This document shows, piece by piece, positions 8,294 to 18,600 of a stretch of 64,000 nucleotides of DNA (positions are counted from its first letter, which is position 1; each line of letters starts with the position of its first letter). The position numbers were made by a program, and so were the translations under genes. The notes beneath the pieces are model-generated. The model was not told the DNA's origin. It made no database searches and was given only the letters and a program-made list of their open reading frames with translations. The stretch is from assembly GCF_900187325.1 (NCBI RefSeq), contig NZ_FZMZ01000004.1, positions 1 through 64,000 on the forward strand. Direction: 5' to 3'. This DNA is from Virgibacillus ndiopensis (lineage in GTDB: Bacteria > Bacillota > Bacilli > Bacillales > Amphibacillaceae).

Positions 8294-9455
8294 ACAATTT
8301 TGCTTTCTGTTTCCTACGATAGAATACACCTGTGATACATAAAACAATTACAACCAAGACAAAAGCTATTGCAGATAAATAATCTCCAAATATTGAGCTA
8401 ATCTTTACATCATCTTTCATGGTAATTGTCTGGCTATCTTCTTTTACTTTTTTCAATGGATAGGAAGCTAATACAGCCCCTGATTCACTTGTAATCTCTA
8501 AAGTATCGTTTTCATTTACTTCGTTATTGACTTCGTTATTTAACCTATGGGTATAAAATAATTTTTTTGAAGTCTTATACTTTTGTTCATGAAACGTAAA
8601 TGTTGTTCCTTTTGATATACTGGATGTTTCAAAGTTATTAAATCCATAGTCTAGTAGATTAATAGTATCACTATACGCAGCAGATTCTAAATAACTATTT
8701 AATGTAATGACGATTAGACTTAGATTTCCTCGTTCAGCTGTTGTTGCCAAATTAAAACCAGACTGTGGAATATAACCAGTTTTTCCACCAGTTATTCCTT
8801 CATAAGGTATCTGTCTCATTAATTTGTGATGGGTTAGAAGCGTGGTATCCCAAGCCTCCCCATTCCACTTAAGTTTCTTTATACCAAATATTTTCCGAAA
8901 TGTTTCATTTTGTATTGCATATTGCGTAATTTTTGCCAGGTCTTCTGCTGTAGTGACATGCTTTTGATCAAAAAGTCCGTGGGGATTTTCAAAATGTGTA
9001 TTTTTTACACCAATTACGTTTGTTAAATACTGATTTATATCCATTGAAAATTGTTCAACGCTTCCACTCAAATGCTCTGCAATCGCTACACCAGCATCAT
9101 TACCAGAATTAATTAACAATCCTTGCAAAAGCTTTTTTAACGTAACCCGTTCTCCCTCTTCCAGGTAAACCCTAGTACCCTCTGTATCTCTTGCCTTCTT
9201 ACTTACGGTAACCTTTTCATCCAAATTACTAGTTTCTATTGCAAAGATGGCAGTTGCAATTTTAGTTAGACTCGCCGGATACATTGGTTTAGAAGCATTT
9301 TTTTCATAAAGGACTTTGCCAGTTTTGGAATCTATCATAATGGCTGATTTACTTACTAAAGTAGGGGGTGAGGTACTTGGTTCACCATGGACAGTTTTGA
9401 TCAGTAATGTGTTTAGAACAGCAATAGTTGTCAAAATTAGTATAATTTTTCTCAC
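8292..9455 (-). CDS. D-alanyl-D-alanine carboxypeptidase (PBP5/DacF-like)
   Basis: A 387-residue penicillin-binding protein of the S11 family that trims the terminal D-Ala from peptidoglycan stem peptides. The three active-site motifs are present: S62-L-T-K65, S117-G-N119 and K225-T-G227. Residues 1-24 form a signal peptide. A C-terminal transmembrane helix (about residues 352-378) with a basic tail anchors it outside the membrane. Translation starts at GTG (9455) behind TAGGTG. It is monocistronic. Similarity to the sporulation protein DacF is possible, but the exact paralogue is not certain. Confidence 0.92.
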   Translation of the reverse strand: MRKIILILTTIAVLNTLLIKTVHGEPSTSPPTLVSKSAIMIDSKTGKVLYEKNASKPMYPASLTKIATAIFAIETSNLDEKVTVSKKARDTEGTRVYLEEGERVTLKKLLQGLLINSGNDAGVAIAEHLSGSVEQFSMDINQYLTNVIGVKNTHFENPHGLFDQKHVTTAEDLAKITQYAIQNETFRKIFGIKKLKWNGEAWDTTLLTHHKLMRQIPYEGITGGKTGYIPQSGFNLATTAERGNLSLIVITLNSYLESAAYSDTINLLDYGFNNFETSSISKGTTFTFHEQKYKTSKKLFYTHRLNNEVNNEVNENDTLEITSESGAVLASYPLKKVKEDSQTITMKDDVKISSIFGDYLSAIAFVLVVIVLCITGVFYRRKQKAKL

Positions 9456-9570
9456 GATAACACCTACAATTTTAATAATCTAATCGATTTTACCCTTAAT
9501 CATTTTAAACTATTTTTATGAAAAAGTCGTATTATGTTATAAAATTGTAGATAGATTGTAACAGGATAAT

Positions 9571-10734
9571 TTAGGAATAAAGTAAAACTTCATTTTCTAT
9601 TAACGTTTCACTAATGAGCTCCACAGCTAAATCGATTTCCTTGGCTGTAACCGTAAGTGGTGGTAACAAACGAATCACATTTTGCCCCGCACTCAATACA
9701 AGTAACCCTTTTTGCATTAGTTGGTTAATAACTGTAGAAATATCTCTAGTACATTCAATACCAATCATAAGCCCCTCACCACGTATATCCGAAACAAGTG
9801 AAAGATTACTAACCTTTTCGATTAATCGCTTCTTTAAATTCTCCCCCTTTGTCTCAACCTGTTGTAAAAATTCAACTTGAAAAATATGTTGCAAAACAGT
9901 ATGTGCCGCCGCCATGGAGATCGGATTCCCACCAAAAGTTGTCGCATGTGATCCTGGACCAAACACATCATAAAATTTACGTTTCGCAATTATTGCACCA
10001 ACTGGAACACCGTTTCCCAGTCCTTTTGCTACAGAAATAATATCAGGTGAAATACCATAATGATTATACGCAAATGGCATTCCTGTTCGACCAATCCCAG
10101 TTTGGACTTCATCGACAATCAATAGGATATTATTTTGTTTACACATTTGCTCAAGGTCTGTTACAAATGATTGATTTGCTGGAATAACTCCACCTTCTCC
10201 TTGGATAACTTCAAGCATGATTGCGGCAGTATTTTCATCGATTGCATGGTTTACTGCTTCCACATCATTAAAAGGTACATATTCAAATGTGTTTAGCATC
10301 GGTCCAAATCCTTGTTGAATTTTTTCCTGACCTGTTGCTGCCATTGCACCAAAGGTTCGCCCGTGAAACGATTGATTAAACGTAATAATTTTTGTTTTAC
10401 CAGTCGCCTTACGCGCTAATTTGATTGCAGCTTCATTCGATTCCGCACCACTATTACAGAAGAATACGTAATCACCCGAACTATTCTCAACAAGCAATTT
10501 AGCAACATCTTCTTGAATGGAATTGTGATAGAGGTTTGATACATGCCAGTACTTTTGCAGTTGCTCCTCAATCGCTTTTTGTACATCTGGGTGCCGGTGT
10601 CCTAAGTTACAAACACCAATCCCAGAACCAAAATCAAGATATTTCTTACCATTTATATCTTCTACTGTTGTTCCATTTGCCTTAGCCACGGATAAATCAA
10701 TCCGTTTGTACGTTGGTAATAATGCACTTTTCAT
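9571..10734 (-). CDS. argD: acetylornithine aminotransferase
   Basis: A 387-residue class III PLP aminotransferase that converts N-acetylglutamate semialdehyde to N-acetylornithine. The PLP lysine is K237 in SVAKGLGNG, the cofactor-binding Asp is in LLIVDEVQTGIGRTG, and the phosphate-binding FCNSGAESNEAA stretch is intact. ATG 10734, one base past the argB stop, is chosen because GGGAG lies 9 nt before it; an in-frame TTG at 10743 overlaps that site. It is the last gene of argC-argJ-argB-argD. Family members can also act on succinyldiaminopimelate or GABA, but the operon fixes the role. Confidence 0.95.
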   Translation of the reverse strand: MKSALLPTYKRIDLSVAKANGTTVEDINGKKYLDFGSGIGVCNLGHRHPDVQKAIEEQLQKYWHVSNLYHNSIQEDVAKLLVENSSGDYVFFCNSGAESNEAAIKLARKATGKTKIITFNQSFHGRTFGAMAATGQEKIQQGFGPMLNTFEYVPFNDVEAVNHAIDENTAAIMLEVIQGEGGVIPANQSFVTDLEQMCKQNNILLIVDEVQTGIGRTGMPFAYNHYGISPDIISVAKGLGNGVPVGAIIAKRKFYDVFGPGSHATTFGGNPISMAAAHTVLQHIFQVEFLQQVETKGENLKKRLIEKVSNLSLVSDIRGEGLMIGIECTRDISTVINQLMQKGLLVLSAGQNVIRLLPPLTVTAKEIDLAVELISETLIENEVLLYS

Positions 10735-10735
10735 A

Positions 10736-11512
10736 CTAAACAACTCCCACTGACTTTTTAATGACTGTTCCGACTAATTTCGTATTTTGGGCAAGTCCTG
10801 ATTGATTCCCATCGATTATCATTACTTCTTGCAAATTCTCATGTAAGCTTGCAATGGCTGCACGTACCTTGGGGATCATACCGCCATGAATGATGCCTTC
10901 TGTAATTAATCTCTCAATATCTGAATCTGTTATGGAATTCAGTAATTTATCATCTTGCATAACACCTGGTACATCCGTCACAAATATTAATTTTTCCGCT
11001 CCAATAGCCTTGGCCACAGCACCTGCCGCTGTATCTGCATTAATATTGTATCGAACACCAGCATCACCAATGGCGATTGGCGCAATGACTGGGGCAATCC
11101 CAAGTCCAATTAGCTGCAATAAGAATGAGACATTCACATCTACTATATCCCCTACATAACCATACCGGGCAAAATCCTTTGCTTTCGCTTTCAAAAGTTT
11201 TGCATCCGATCCAGAAAGCCCAACAGATGGGATACCAGCATTATTGAGCCTTCTTGATAGCGCATTATTAACCTGACCAGTAAGGACTGTTTCAACGACA
11301 TCCATTACGGACTTTGTTGTTTTCCGTAGACCATCAACGAATTCCGATTCAACCTTTTGAATTGTTAGCATGTCCTTTATTGCCGGACCGCCTCCATGGA
11401 CAATAATTGGTTTTAATCCAGCTTTTTTCAAGGTAACTAAATTGGTAAAAAAACGATTTGACAGCATATCGATTGTACTACCTCCACATTTCAGCACAAT
11501 TATCCCGTCCAC
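10736..11512 (-). CDS. argB: acetylglutamate kinase
   Basis: This 258-residue amino-acid kinase phosphorylates N-acetylglutamate in arginine synthesis. It has the N-terminal VLKCGGSTID glycine loop with the catalytic lysine, PIIVHGGGPAIKDML for substrate binding, and NINADTAAGAVAKAIGAEKLIFVTDVPGVM for ATP binding. The length fits the arginine-insensitive short form. Translation begins at GTG (11512) behind GGGAGGGG. It lies 12 bp downstream of argJ and directly abuts argD. Confidence 0.95.
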   Translation of the reverse strand: MDGIIVLKCGGSTIDMLSNRFFTNLVTLKKAGLKPIIVHGGGPAIKDMLTIQKVESEFVDGLRKTTKSVMDVVETVLTGQVNNALSRRLNNAGIPSVGLSGSDAKLLKAKAKDFARYGYVGDIVDVNVSFLLQLIGLGIAPVIAPIAIGDAGVRYNINADTAAGAVAKAIGAEKLIFVTDVPGVMQDDKLLNSITDSDIERLITEGIIHGGMIPKVRAAIASLHENLQEVMIIDGNQSGLAQNTKLVGTVIKKSVGVV

Positions 11513-11524
11513 CTGATCCCCTCC

Positions 11525-12751
11525 CTATGATCGATAACTTGCATTTATGCGAACATAATCATATGTAAGATCACATCCCCACGCCTTGCCTATCCCCTTC
11601 CCCAGTTTTAAGTCAATCCGTATTTTTACAGTTTCATTTTCCAAAATTCGAGATACTTCTTCCTCAACAAAAGGTAACGGCTGACTATCTTCTAGCAGCT
11701 TTACCGATCCTACTGCGATGTCAATGGTGTTTACATCAACAGCCACTTTACTATAACCAACAGCTGCAATAATCCTCCCCCAATTAGCATCTGCTCCATA
11801 TACAGCCGTTTTAACAAGCGATGAACCAACAACAGATTTTGCGACTTGATTAGCTTCACTGTCATTTCGTGCACCATTCACCTCTACCTCAATTAACGTC
11901 GTTGCACCTTCACCGTCACGCGCAATCATTTTGGCTAGATCCTCGCACGTTTTACGTAATAACTCCACAAAAACATCCCATTCACGATGTTCAGGAGTTA
12001 GGCTTTCATGTCCGGTTTTCTCGCTGGCCATAACAAGTACCATGTCATTTGTTGATGTATCCCCATCGACGGTAATACAATTAAACGTTTTGTCCGTAAC
12101 TTCATTTAATGCTAATTGCAACATATCCGATTCAATTACCGCATCCGTCGTAACAAATGCGAGCATCGTTGCCATATTCGGCTCAATCATACCGGAGCCT
12201 TTTGCCGATCCTGCCATTGTCACCTTCTTCCCATCAATAGTTGTTTGATAACAGGTTGACTTTGTAGATACATCTGTCGTTAATACAGACTCATTAAATT
12301 GATAGACACTATAATCAGTTGCATCTGGTTTTAGTCGTTTAATAGAAGGAATAATTTTATCCATGGGCATGACTTGACCGATTATGCCGGTTGATGCTAC
12401 CGCTACATAATGTTCAGGAAGCAGAAATTGTTTAGCTGTAACACTTCTCATTTGATATGCATCTTTCTCTCCTTGCTTTCCCGTGCACGCATTTGCATTT
12501 CCGCTATTTACGATTACTGCTTGAATCTTACCATCCTTAGCAATACTTTCTTTTGTAACCCGAAGTGGTGCTGCTTGGATAACATTTGTCGTATAAACAG
12601 CTGCAGCATTTGCTGGTACGTCACAGGTAATGATTCCTAAATCATTGCGTTTTCTTTTCACGCCTGAATGTATACCTGTAGCTTGAAAACCAGCTGGTGT
12701 TACGATTGACCCTTCTTCCTTTTTAGTAATTTGCTTATCAATTGTGAGCAA
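11525..12751 (-). CDS. argJ: bifunctional glutamate N-acetyltransferase / ornithine acetyltransferase
   Basis: This 408-residue ArgJ moves the acetyl group from N-acetylornithine to glutamate and can use acetyl-CoA for the first step. The self-cleavage site is PNMAT with cleavage between A194 and T195, the new N-terminal Thr being the nucleophile. KGSGMIEPNM and the GDTSTNDM stretch are typical. The gene starts with TTG (12751) behind a strong AAGGAGG site. Its presence means a cyclic arginine pathway, so argE and argA are not needed. It lies 30 bp downstream of argC. Confidence 0.95.
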   Translation of the reverse strand: MLTIDKQITKKEEGSIVTPAGFQATGIHSGVKRKRNDLGIITCDVPANAAAVYTTNVIQAAPLRVTKESIAKDGKIQAVIVNSGNANACTGKQGEKDAYQMRSVTAKQFLLPEHYVAVASTGIIGQVMPMDKIIPSIKRLKPDATDYSVYQFNESVLTTDVSTKSTCYQTTIDGKKVTMAGSAKGSGMIEPNMATMLAFVTTDAVIESDMLQLALNEVTDKTFNCITVDGDTSTNDMVLVMASEKTGHESLTPEHREWDVFVELLRKTCEDLAKMIARDGEGATTLIEVEVNGARNDSEANQVAKSVVGSSLVKTAVYGADANWGRIIAAVGYSKVAVDVNTIDIAVGSVKLLEDSQPLPFVEEEVSRILENETVKIRIDLKLGKGIGKAWGCDLTYDYVRINASYRS

Positions 12752-12781
12752 ATTAGAACCTCCTTTCTATGGACCGTAATC

Positions 12782-13819
12782 TTATGGATAAACTGGAACA
12801 AAATGTAAACCAGTTTTTTCATCAATTCCGAGCATCTTATTCATATTTTGAACGGCCTGACCTGCTGCACCTTTCATAAGATTGTCGATAACGGAGACAA
12901 CCATTACGCGATTTGTACGGTGATCATAGTCAAGAGAAATATCACAAAAATTCGATCCATATACTTCTTTTGTACTTGGAAATATCCCTTGCTCTTTAAC
13001 CCTGACAAAAAAAGCATCCTGATAGCTATCCTGATATAACGCAACTAGCTGTTCAATGTTTATTTCCTTTGTCACATTGGCATACATTGTTGCCATTAAT
13101 CCCCTCGTCATTGGTGTAAGATGTGTGCTGAATGTGATAGGACTAACTGCAGCATTCCATCCGGAGAGTACTTGTTCAATTTCTGGAGTATGCTGATGTT
13201 CATTCACCTTGTAAATTTTAAGATTGTCATTCATTTCAGGGTAATGAGTTATGGTGGAGGCGTTTCTTCCGGCTCCAGTTACACCTGATTTTGCATCAAT
13301 AATTATTGAGCTCGGATCAATCAAATTGTTTTTTACTAGTGGTGCAAGACCTAATAATACTGCTGTCGGATAACAACCGGGATTGGCGATCAACTTTTTT
13401 TCTGCTATATCCTCCTCAATCCACTCCGTCAAACCGTATACAGCTTCTTGAAGCCAATATTCATCTCCTGCTTCTTTTTTATACCACTTTGTATAAACGG
13501 AAGTATCTTTCAAACGATAATCACCTGATAAGTCAATTACCTTCAAGCCTTTGTTCATCAACTTTGGAACAAGCTTGGATGAAATTCCCGAAGGTGTTGC
13601 TGTAAAAACAAGTTCGACATCCGATGCGATTTTTTCAGGATCAATTCCTTTTAGGTTCTGCTCTACGATTGACTCTAAATGCGGATAGCTTTTTTGAATG
13701 GGTTTATCCTGTTGACTTGAGGAATGGATGGAATGAATAGACACTTCTGGATGCATGTTGAGAATTCGAATTAATTCTGCTCCCCCATATCCAGTCGCTC
13801 CGATAATAGCGATTTTCAA
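12782..13819 (-). CDS. argC: N-acetyl-gamma-glutamyl-phosphate reductase
   Basis: A 345-residue NADPH-dependent reductase and the first gene of the arginine operon. The N-terminal Rossmann motif is IIGATGYGGAEL, and the catalytic Cys is in NPGCYPTAVLL (about residue 148). HQHTPEIEQ supplies the active-site His region. The start is TTG (13819) behind GAGGAGGAG. A well-formed promoter and two ARG-box-like palindromes lie just upstream, which implies repression by arginine through an AhrC/ArgR-type regulator. Confidence 0.95.
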   Translation of the reverse strand: MKIAIIGATGYGGAELIRILNMHPEVSIHSIHSSSQQDKPIQKSYPHLESIVEQNLKGIDPEKIASDVELVFTATPSGISSKLVPKLMNKGLKVIDLSGDYRLKDTSVYTKWYKKEAGDEYWLQEAVYGLTEWIEEDIAEKKLIANPGCYPTAVLLGLAPLVKNNLIDPSSIIIDAKSGVTGAGRNASTITHYPEMNDNLKIYKVNEHQHTPEIEQVLSGWNAAVSPITFSTHLTPMTRGLMATMYANVTKEINIEQLVALYQDSYQDAFFVRVKEQGIFPSTKEVYGSNFCDISLDYDHRTNRVMVVSVIDNLMKGAAGQAVQNMNKMLGIDEKTGLHFVPVYP

Positions 13820-13853
13820 TTGTTTCTCCTCCTCTCAAAATTTTATATCCCTT

Positions 13854-13881
13854 ATTATAAATTGTATAAAAATAAAGTCAA
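13854..13881 (-). promoter_or_regulatory. arg operon promoter
   Basis: The minus strand has -35 TTGACT (13876-13881) and a perfect -10 TATAAT (13854-13859) with a 16-nt spacer, ending about 35 bp before the argC start. Both ARG-box-like sites overlap it. Confidence 0.7.
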
Positions 13882-13899
13882 TTGTATTTTTATACAATT
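13861..13899. promoter_or_regulatory. two ARG-box-like operators (ArgR/AhrC)
   Basis: Box 2 (13880-13899) is a perfect palindrome, AATTGTATTTTTATACAATT. Box 1 (13861-13877) is a weaker copy, ATTGTATAAAAATAAAG. Their spacing, about two helical turns, and their overlap with the argC promoter are typical of arginine-repressor operators (consensus TGAATWWWWATTCA-like). Binding is inferred. Confidence 0.6.
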
Positions 13900-13913
13900 T
13901 ATAAATATTTTTA

Positions 13914-13938
13914 GAACTATGCAATTACTGCATAGTTC
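13914..13938. repeat. 10-bp inverted repeat between gltD and argC
   Basis: GAACTATGCA (13914-13923) and its exact complement (13929-13938) enclose a 5-nt loop. It lies about 80 bp past the gltD stop and may end that transcript, although a T-run is missing. A protein site is the alternative. Confidence 0.5.
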
Positions 13939-14020
13939 ATGTAAAAATCAATATGTCATATTCAATTGTTATGCAAAATAAAATAAAACAGTTTTAACCT
14001 CTACTGAAAGGATTCTATGG

Positions 14021-15508
14021 TTACACTTCCAAATACGAAGGCAACACTGAGCTTCCCATCAAATACTGATCAACCTTTCGCGCTACTTCTCTTCCCTCGT
14101 TAATTGCCCATACAATTAAGCTTTGCCCGCGTCTGGCATCACCAGCCGCAAATATATTTTCCACATTTGTCGAAAAGTCTCCGTATTTTGCTTCCACTTT
14201 ATTATTCGTCGCTTTCACACCAAATTGTTGGAGTAATGACTGCTCAGGACCCTCAAACCCAATCGCAATAAACACAAGCTGTGCTGGCCAAACTTTTTCC
14301 GTTCCAGGGATTTCGTTAAAAACAAACCTGCCATTTTCGTCTCTGAATTTTTCCATCTTAACTGTATGAACCTCTTTTAAATCTCCATCCTCATCAGAAA
14401 CAAAATGCTTCGTTTGAATAGAATAGTTTCGTGGATCCTCACCCAATTTGGCTGTAGCCTCCTTATGCGCATATTCAACGGTAAAAACATTTGGATATTC
14501 AGGCCACATATTGCCTGTAGTTCTGGCTAATGGCAGCTTTGGATGTTTACCAAATTGAACTACACTGTTACATTCCTGACGAAGTGCGGTTGCGATACAA
14601 TCTGCACCAGTATCCCCGCCTCCTATGACAATTACATCCTTTCCTTTAGCATTAATGAAATCGTTCTCTCCATTAAGTAGGTGTTTGGTAGAAGCTGTTA
14701 AATAATCCATTGCAAAATGAATCCCGTTTGTTTCTCTTCCTTTCATAACCAAATCGCGTTGTTTTTGTGCACCCGTACATAAAATAACTGCTTCGTGTTT
14801 ATCCTTTAATTCTGCTGCTGAAACGTCCTTTCCAATTTCAGTGTTTAGTACAAAATCAATTCCTTCTTGTTCTAACAGTCTAACCCTTCGTTCTACAACA
14901 TCTTTTTCCAGCTTCATATTTGGAATACCGTACGTTAACAGTCCACCAGCACGGTCAGCACGCTCATAAACGGTTACGGTATGACCAGCCTGGTTCAGCT
15001 GGTCTGCACTTGCCAAGCCTGTTGGTCCTGAACCAATAATAGCGATCGATTTGCCAGTTCTTTTTTGGGGAATTCTTGGTGTCATCCAACCATTTTCAAA
15101 TCCTTTATCAATAATGGCCCGCTCAATACTTTTGATTGCTACAGCAGGATCAGAAATAGCTACAGTACAAGAACCCTCACAAGGAGCTGGACAAACTCTG
15201 CCTGTGAATTCCGGGAAATTATTCGTTTTTAGCAACCTATCTAATGCTTCTTTCCACTGTCCCCGATATACCAGATCGTTCCACTCAGGAATTAGGTTAT
15301 ATATGGGGCAACCTGAAGTTGCTCCATTTATGACATCACCCATTTGACAGAAAGGTGTACCACAATCCATACACCGTGCTCCCTGCCTACTTAATACGTC
15401 ATCTTTAAAAGGAGCATCGTATTCTTTCCAATCATTTATTCGTAAAAGGGGATTGCGTTCATCTGCTTCTTCACGCTCATAATCCATGAATCCTGTAGTT
15501 TTTCCCAT
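14021..15508 (-). CDS. gltD: glutamate synthase (NADPH), small subunit
   Basis: The 495-residue beta subunit of glutamate synthase passes electrons from NADPH to the large subunit. The N-terminal Fe-S domain has CMDCGTPFC and CPIYNLIP, followed by CPAPCEGSC; these ligate the [4Fe-4S] clusters. An FAD fold (IIGSGPTGLASADQL) and an NADPH fold (VIGGGDTGADC) follow. The C-terminal GDARRGQSLIVWAI is standard. In Bacillus nomenclature the same gene is called gltB. It lies about 138 bp downstream of the large subunit in the same operon. Confidence 0.96.
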   Translation of the reverse strand: MGKTTGFMDYEREEADERNPLLRINDWKEYDAPFKDDVLSRQGARCMDCGTPFCQMGDVINGATSGCPIYNLIPEWNDLVYRGQWKEALDRLLKTNNFPEFTGRVCPAPCEGSCTVAISDPAVAIKSIERAIIDKGFENGWMTPRIPQKRTGKSIAIIGSGPTGLASADQLNQAGHTVTVYERADRAGGLLTYGIPNMKLEKDVVERRVRLLEQEGIDFVLNTEIGKDVSAAELKDKHEAVILCTGAQKQRDLVMKGRETNGIHFAMDYLTASTKHLLNGENDFINAKGKDVIVIGGGDTGADCIATALRQECNSVVQFGKHPKLPLARTTGNMWPEYPNVFTVEYAHKEATAKLGEDPRNYSIQTKHFVSDEDGDLKEVHTVKMEKFRDENGRFVFNEIPGTEKVWPAQLVFIAIGFEGPEQSLLQQFGVKATNNKVEAKYGDFSTNVENIFAAGDARRGQSLIVWAINEGREVARKVDQYLMGSSVLPSYLEV

Positions 15509-15646
15509 GTATACACTCTCCTTCCTTGGTTGCTTAGGAAATGTTAAATTTTATTAATGTGACGTCCAGATCCAGCGCTAAGCTGTGATGGACTTCCCTC
15601 ACCACCGTACAATAAGTCCAACATCGATTCGCTTACGCTTTTGTTC

Positions 15647-18600
15647 TTATAATGGTAGTGCTTCTGGCTTTTCGGATTGTGTAAGCCTTGACTTTTTTTC
15701 ATTTTTTGATTGAAAAGCACTCATCGCGGCTTCATCATCAGTTAAACCTTCATTCTTGTATGCCTCGATTTTTTCCAACATTAATTTATAGTCTTTTGGA
15801 ATAACTTTTACGAATTCTTTCTTTGTTTCATTCCAGTTGTTTAGTACGTACGTTGCTTTTTGACTTTCTGTATAATGATAATGGTTTTGAACCATTTCTT
15901 TTATTTCCATCAACTCTTGGCCATCTGAAATAGATTCTAATTCTACCATTTCCCTGTTACACAAATGCTTAAAGGCTTCGAGGTTTTCAGTAAGAACATA
16001 AGCTGTGCCACCTGACATCCCAGCAGCAAAGTTTTTACCAACGCCGCCTAATATAACAACACGACCACCAGTCATATATTCACATCCATGGTCACCAATT
16101 CCTTCTACAACAACATTTGCACCACTATTTCGAACTGCAAATCGCTCACCAGCAAATCCATTAATATATGCTTCTCCACTCGTAGCGCCATAAAAAGCAA
16201 CATTCCCTACGATGACATTATTAGATTCATAAGGTTTTGCTTCTACGGGAGATGTCACAACCACTTTTCCGCCAGACAAGCCTTTTCCTACATAATCATT
16301 AGCGTCCCCAGTTAAAAATAATGACATGCCCCTTGGAACATAAGCACCAAAACTCTGTCCTGCAGATCCCGTGAATCGTAATTTTATCAAGTCTTCAGGT
16401 AATCCAGCCTCACCATTTCGCTTCGAAATCTCACTACCTACGATTGCTCCAACGACACGATTTGTATTTTTAATAGACAACGAGAGTTCTACGTTTTCGT
16501 TTCTTTCAATAGCCGGTAGTACAAGTGGTAAAATTTCACGTAAATCTAGCGACTCATCAAGATGATGGTTTTGTTTGGTTTGACACGTTCTCGAACCATT
16601 CACCTGGTACAGTAATGTCGACAAATCTAAATGCCTTGCTTTCCAGTGTGATTTAGCTCGTTCACTAACAGCTAATACATCTGTCCTTCCAATCATTTCT
16701 TCGACCGTTCTAAAACCTAACTGTGCCATGATTTCTCTTACTTCCTGCGCAATGTAGTACATAAAATTAACAACATGATCAGGATTACCCATAAATTTTT
16801 TCCTTAGTTCCGGGTTTTGTGTTGCAATACCTACTGGGCATGTATCCACATGGCAAACCCGCATCATCACACAGCCTAGAACAACAAGAGGCGCTGTCGC
16901 AAATCCGTATTCCTCAGCACCAAGTAGTGCTGCCATAACGACATCTTTTCCAGTCATCAGCTTACCATCGGTCTCCAATACAACCCTATCTCTAAGATCA
17001 TTTAACATTAACGTTTGATGTGTTTCAGCTAGACCAAGCTCCCAAGGAAGTCCTGTATGCTTAATACTTGTTTTTGGTGATGCACCTGTACCTCCATCAT
17101 ATCCGCTAACAGAAATGACATCAGCCTTACCCTTCGCTACACCGGAAGCAATTGTGCCAATTCCTGCCTTCGCAACTAGTTTTACACTGATACGGGCATC
17201 TCGATTGGCATTCTTTAAATCGTGAATCAATTGCGCCATATCCTCGATTGAATAAATATCATGGTGCGGCGGTGGTGATATGAGCCCTACCCCTGGTGTT
17301 GAACCACGGACTTCAGCTACCCATGGATATACTTTTTTCCCAGGCAATTGTCCACCTTCACCGGGTTTTGCACCTTGTGCCATCTTAATTTGTAATTCAT
17401 CGGCATTAACGAGATAGTGGCTATTTACACCAAACCGTCCTGATGCGATTTGTTTAATAGCACTTCTACGAGAATCTCCATTTTCATCTGGTACAAATCG
17501 TCTCGGATCTTCTCCGCCTTCACCACTATTGCTTTTGCCGCCAATTCGGTTCATCGCAATAGCTAATGACTCATGTGCTTCTTTACTTAAAGAACCAAAC
17601 GACATAGCCCCTGTTTTAAATCGTTTTACAATCGATTCAACAGACTCCACTTCTTCTATTGCAATTGGGGTTGTTTCCTTAAACGTAAATAAATTTCTTA
17701 GAAAATTGATGCGTTCTTCATTTGCTGCTTTTGAGTATTGTTTAAATAAATCATAATCTCCTCTACGACATGCCCATTGCAAGGTATGAATTGTTTTCGG
17801 ATTAAAAGCATGGTGTTCACCGGTTTTTCTCCATTGAAAATCACTTCCCGAATCAAGTGTTTGATCAACATCATTTGCATAGGCAGCATTGTGTCGTTTT
17901 ATCGCTTCATCAGCAATCGTATCCAAGTCAATACCACCTAATTGTGTGGCAGTTCCAGTAAAATAACGATCAACCACAGCTTTACTAATTCCAATTGCTT
18001 CAAATATCTGAGCTCCACGATAGCTTTGGATTGTGGAAATACCCATTTTAGACATTACTTTAACAACGCCTTCTGTTATCCCCCGAATATATTTACCAAC
18101 TACATCCTGATAACTTAATGCCAAATTGTTTTCTTTAATCGTATGACTCAACGTTGCATATGCCAGATATGGATTGATAGCATTTACTCCATATCCAATT
18201 AAGGTAGCAAAATGATGAACCTCTCTCGCTTCACCAGTTTCAGCAATAATACTTACCTTCGTACGGCTACCTTGTCTAACAAGATGCTGATGCAGGGCAC
18301 TTACAGCTAAGAGTGACGGAATCGCAACTGCCTCCTCATCCATATTTCGATCTGACAGAACGAGAATACTTACACCTTCTGCAATTGCCTCCTCAGCCTG
18401 TTGAGATATCTGTTCAAGTGCACCTTCAAGATCTTCATAAAATAACGTATCAATTGTCTTACTCTTAAACCCAGGGTAACTATCCGATTTCAAGAGTCTT
18501 AATTGCCGATTTGAAATGATTGGCGTATCCACTTGAAGTCTACGGCAATTCGTTTGATCCGGATGCAAAATATTTCCTTCAGGTCCTAACAGACTAGTGG

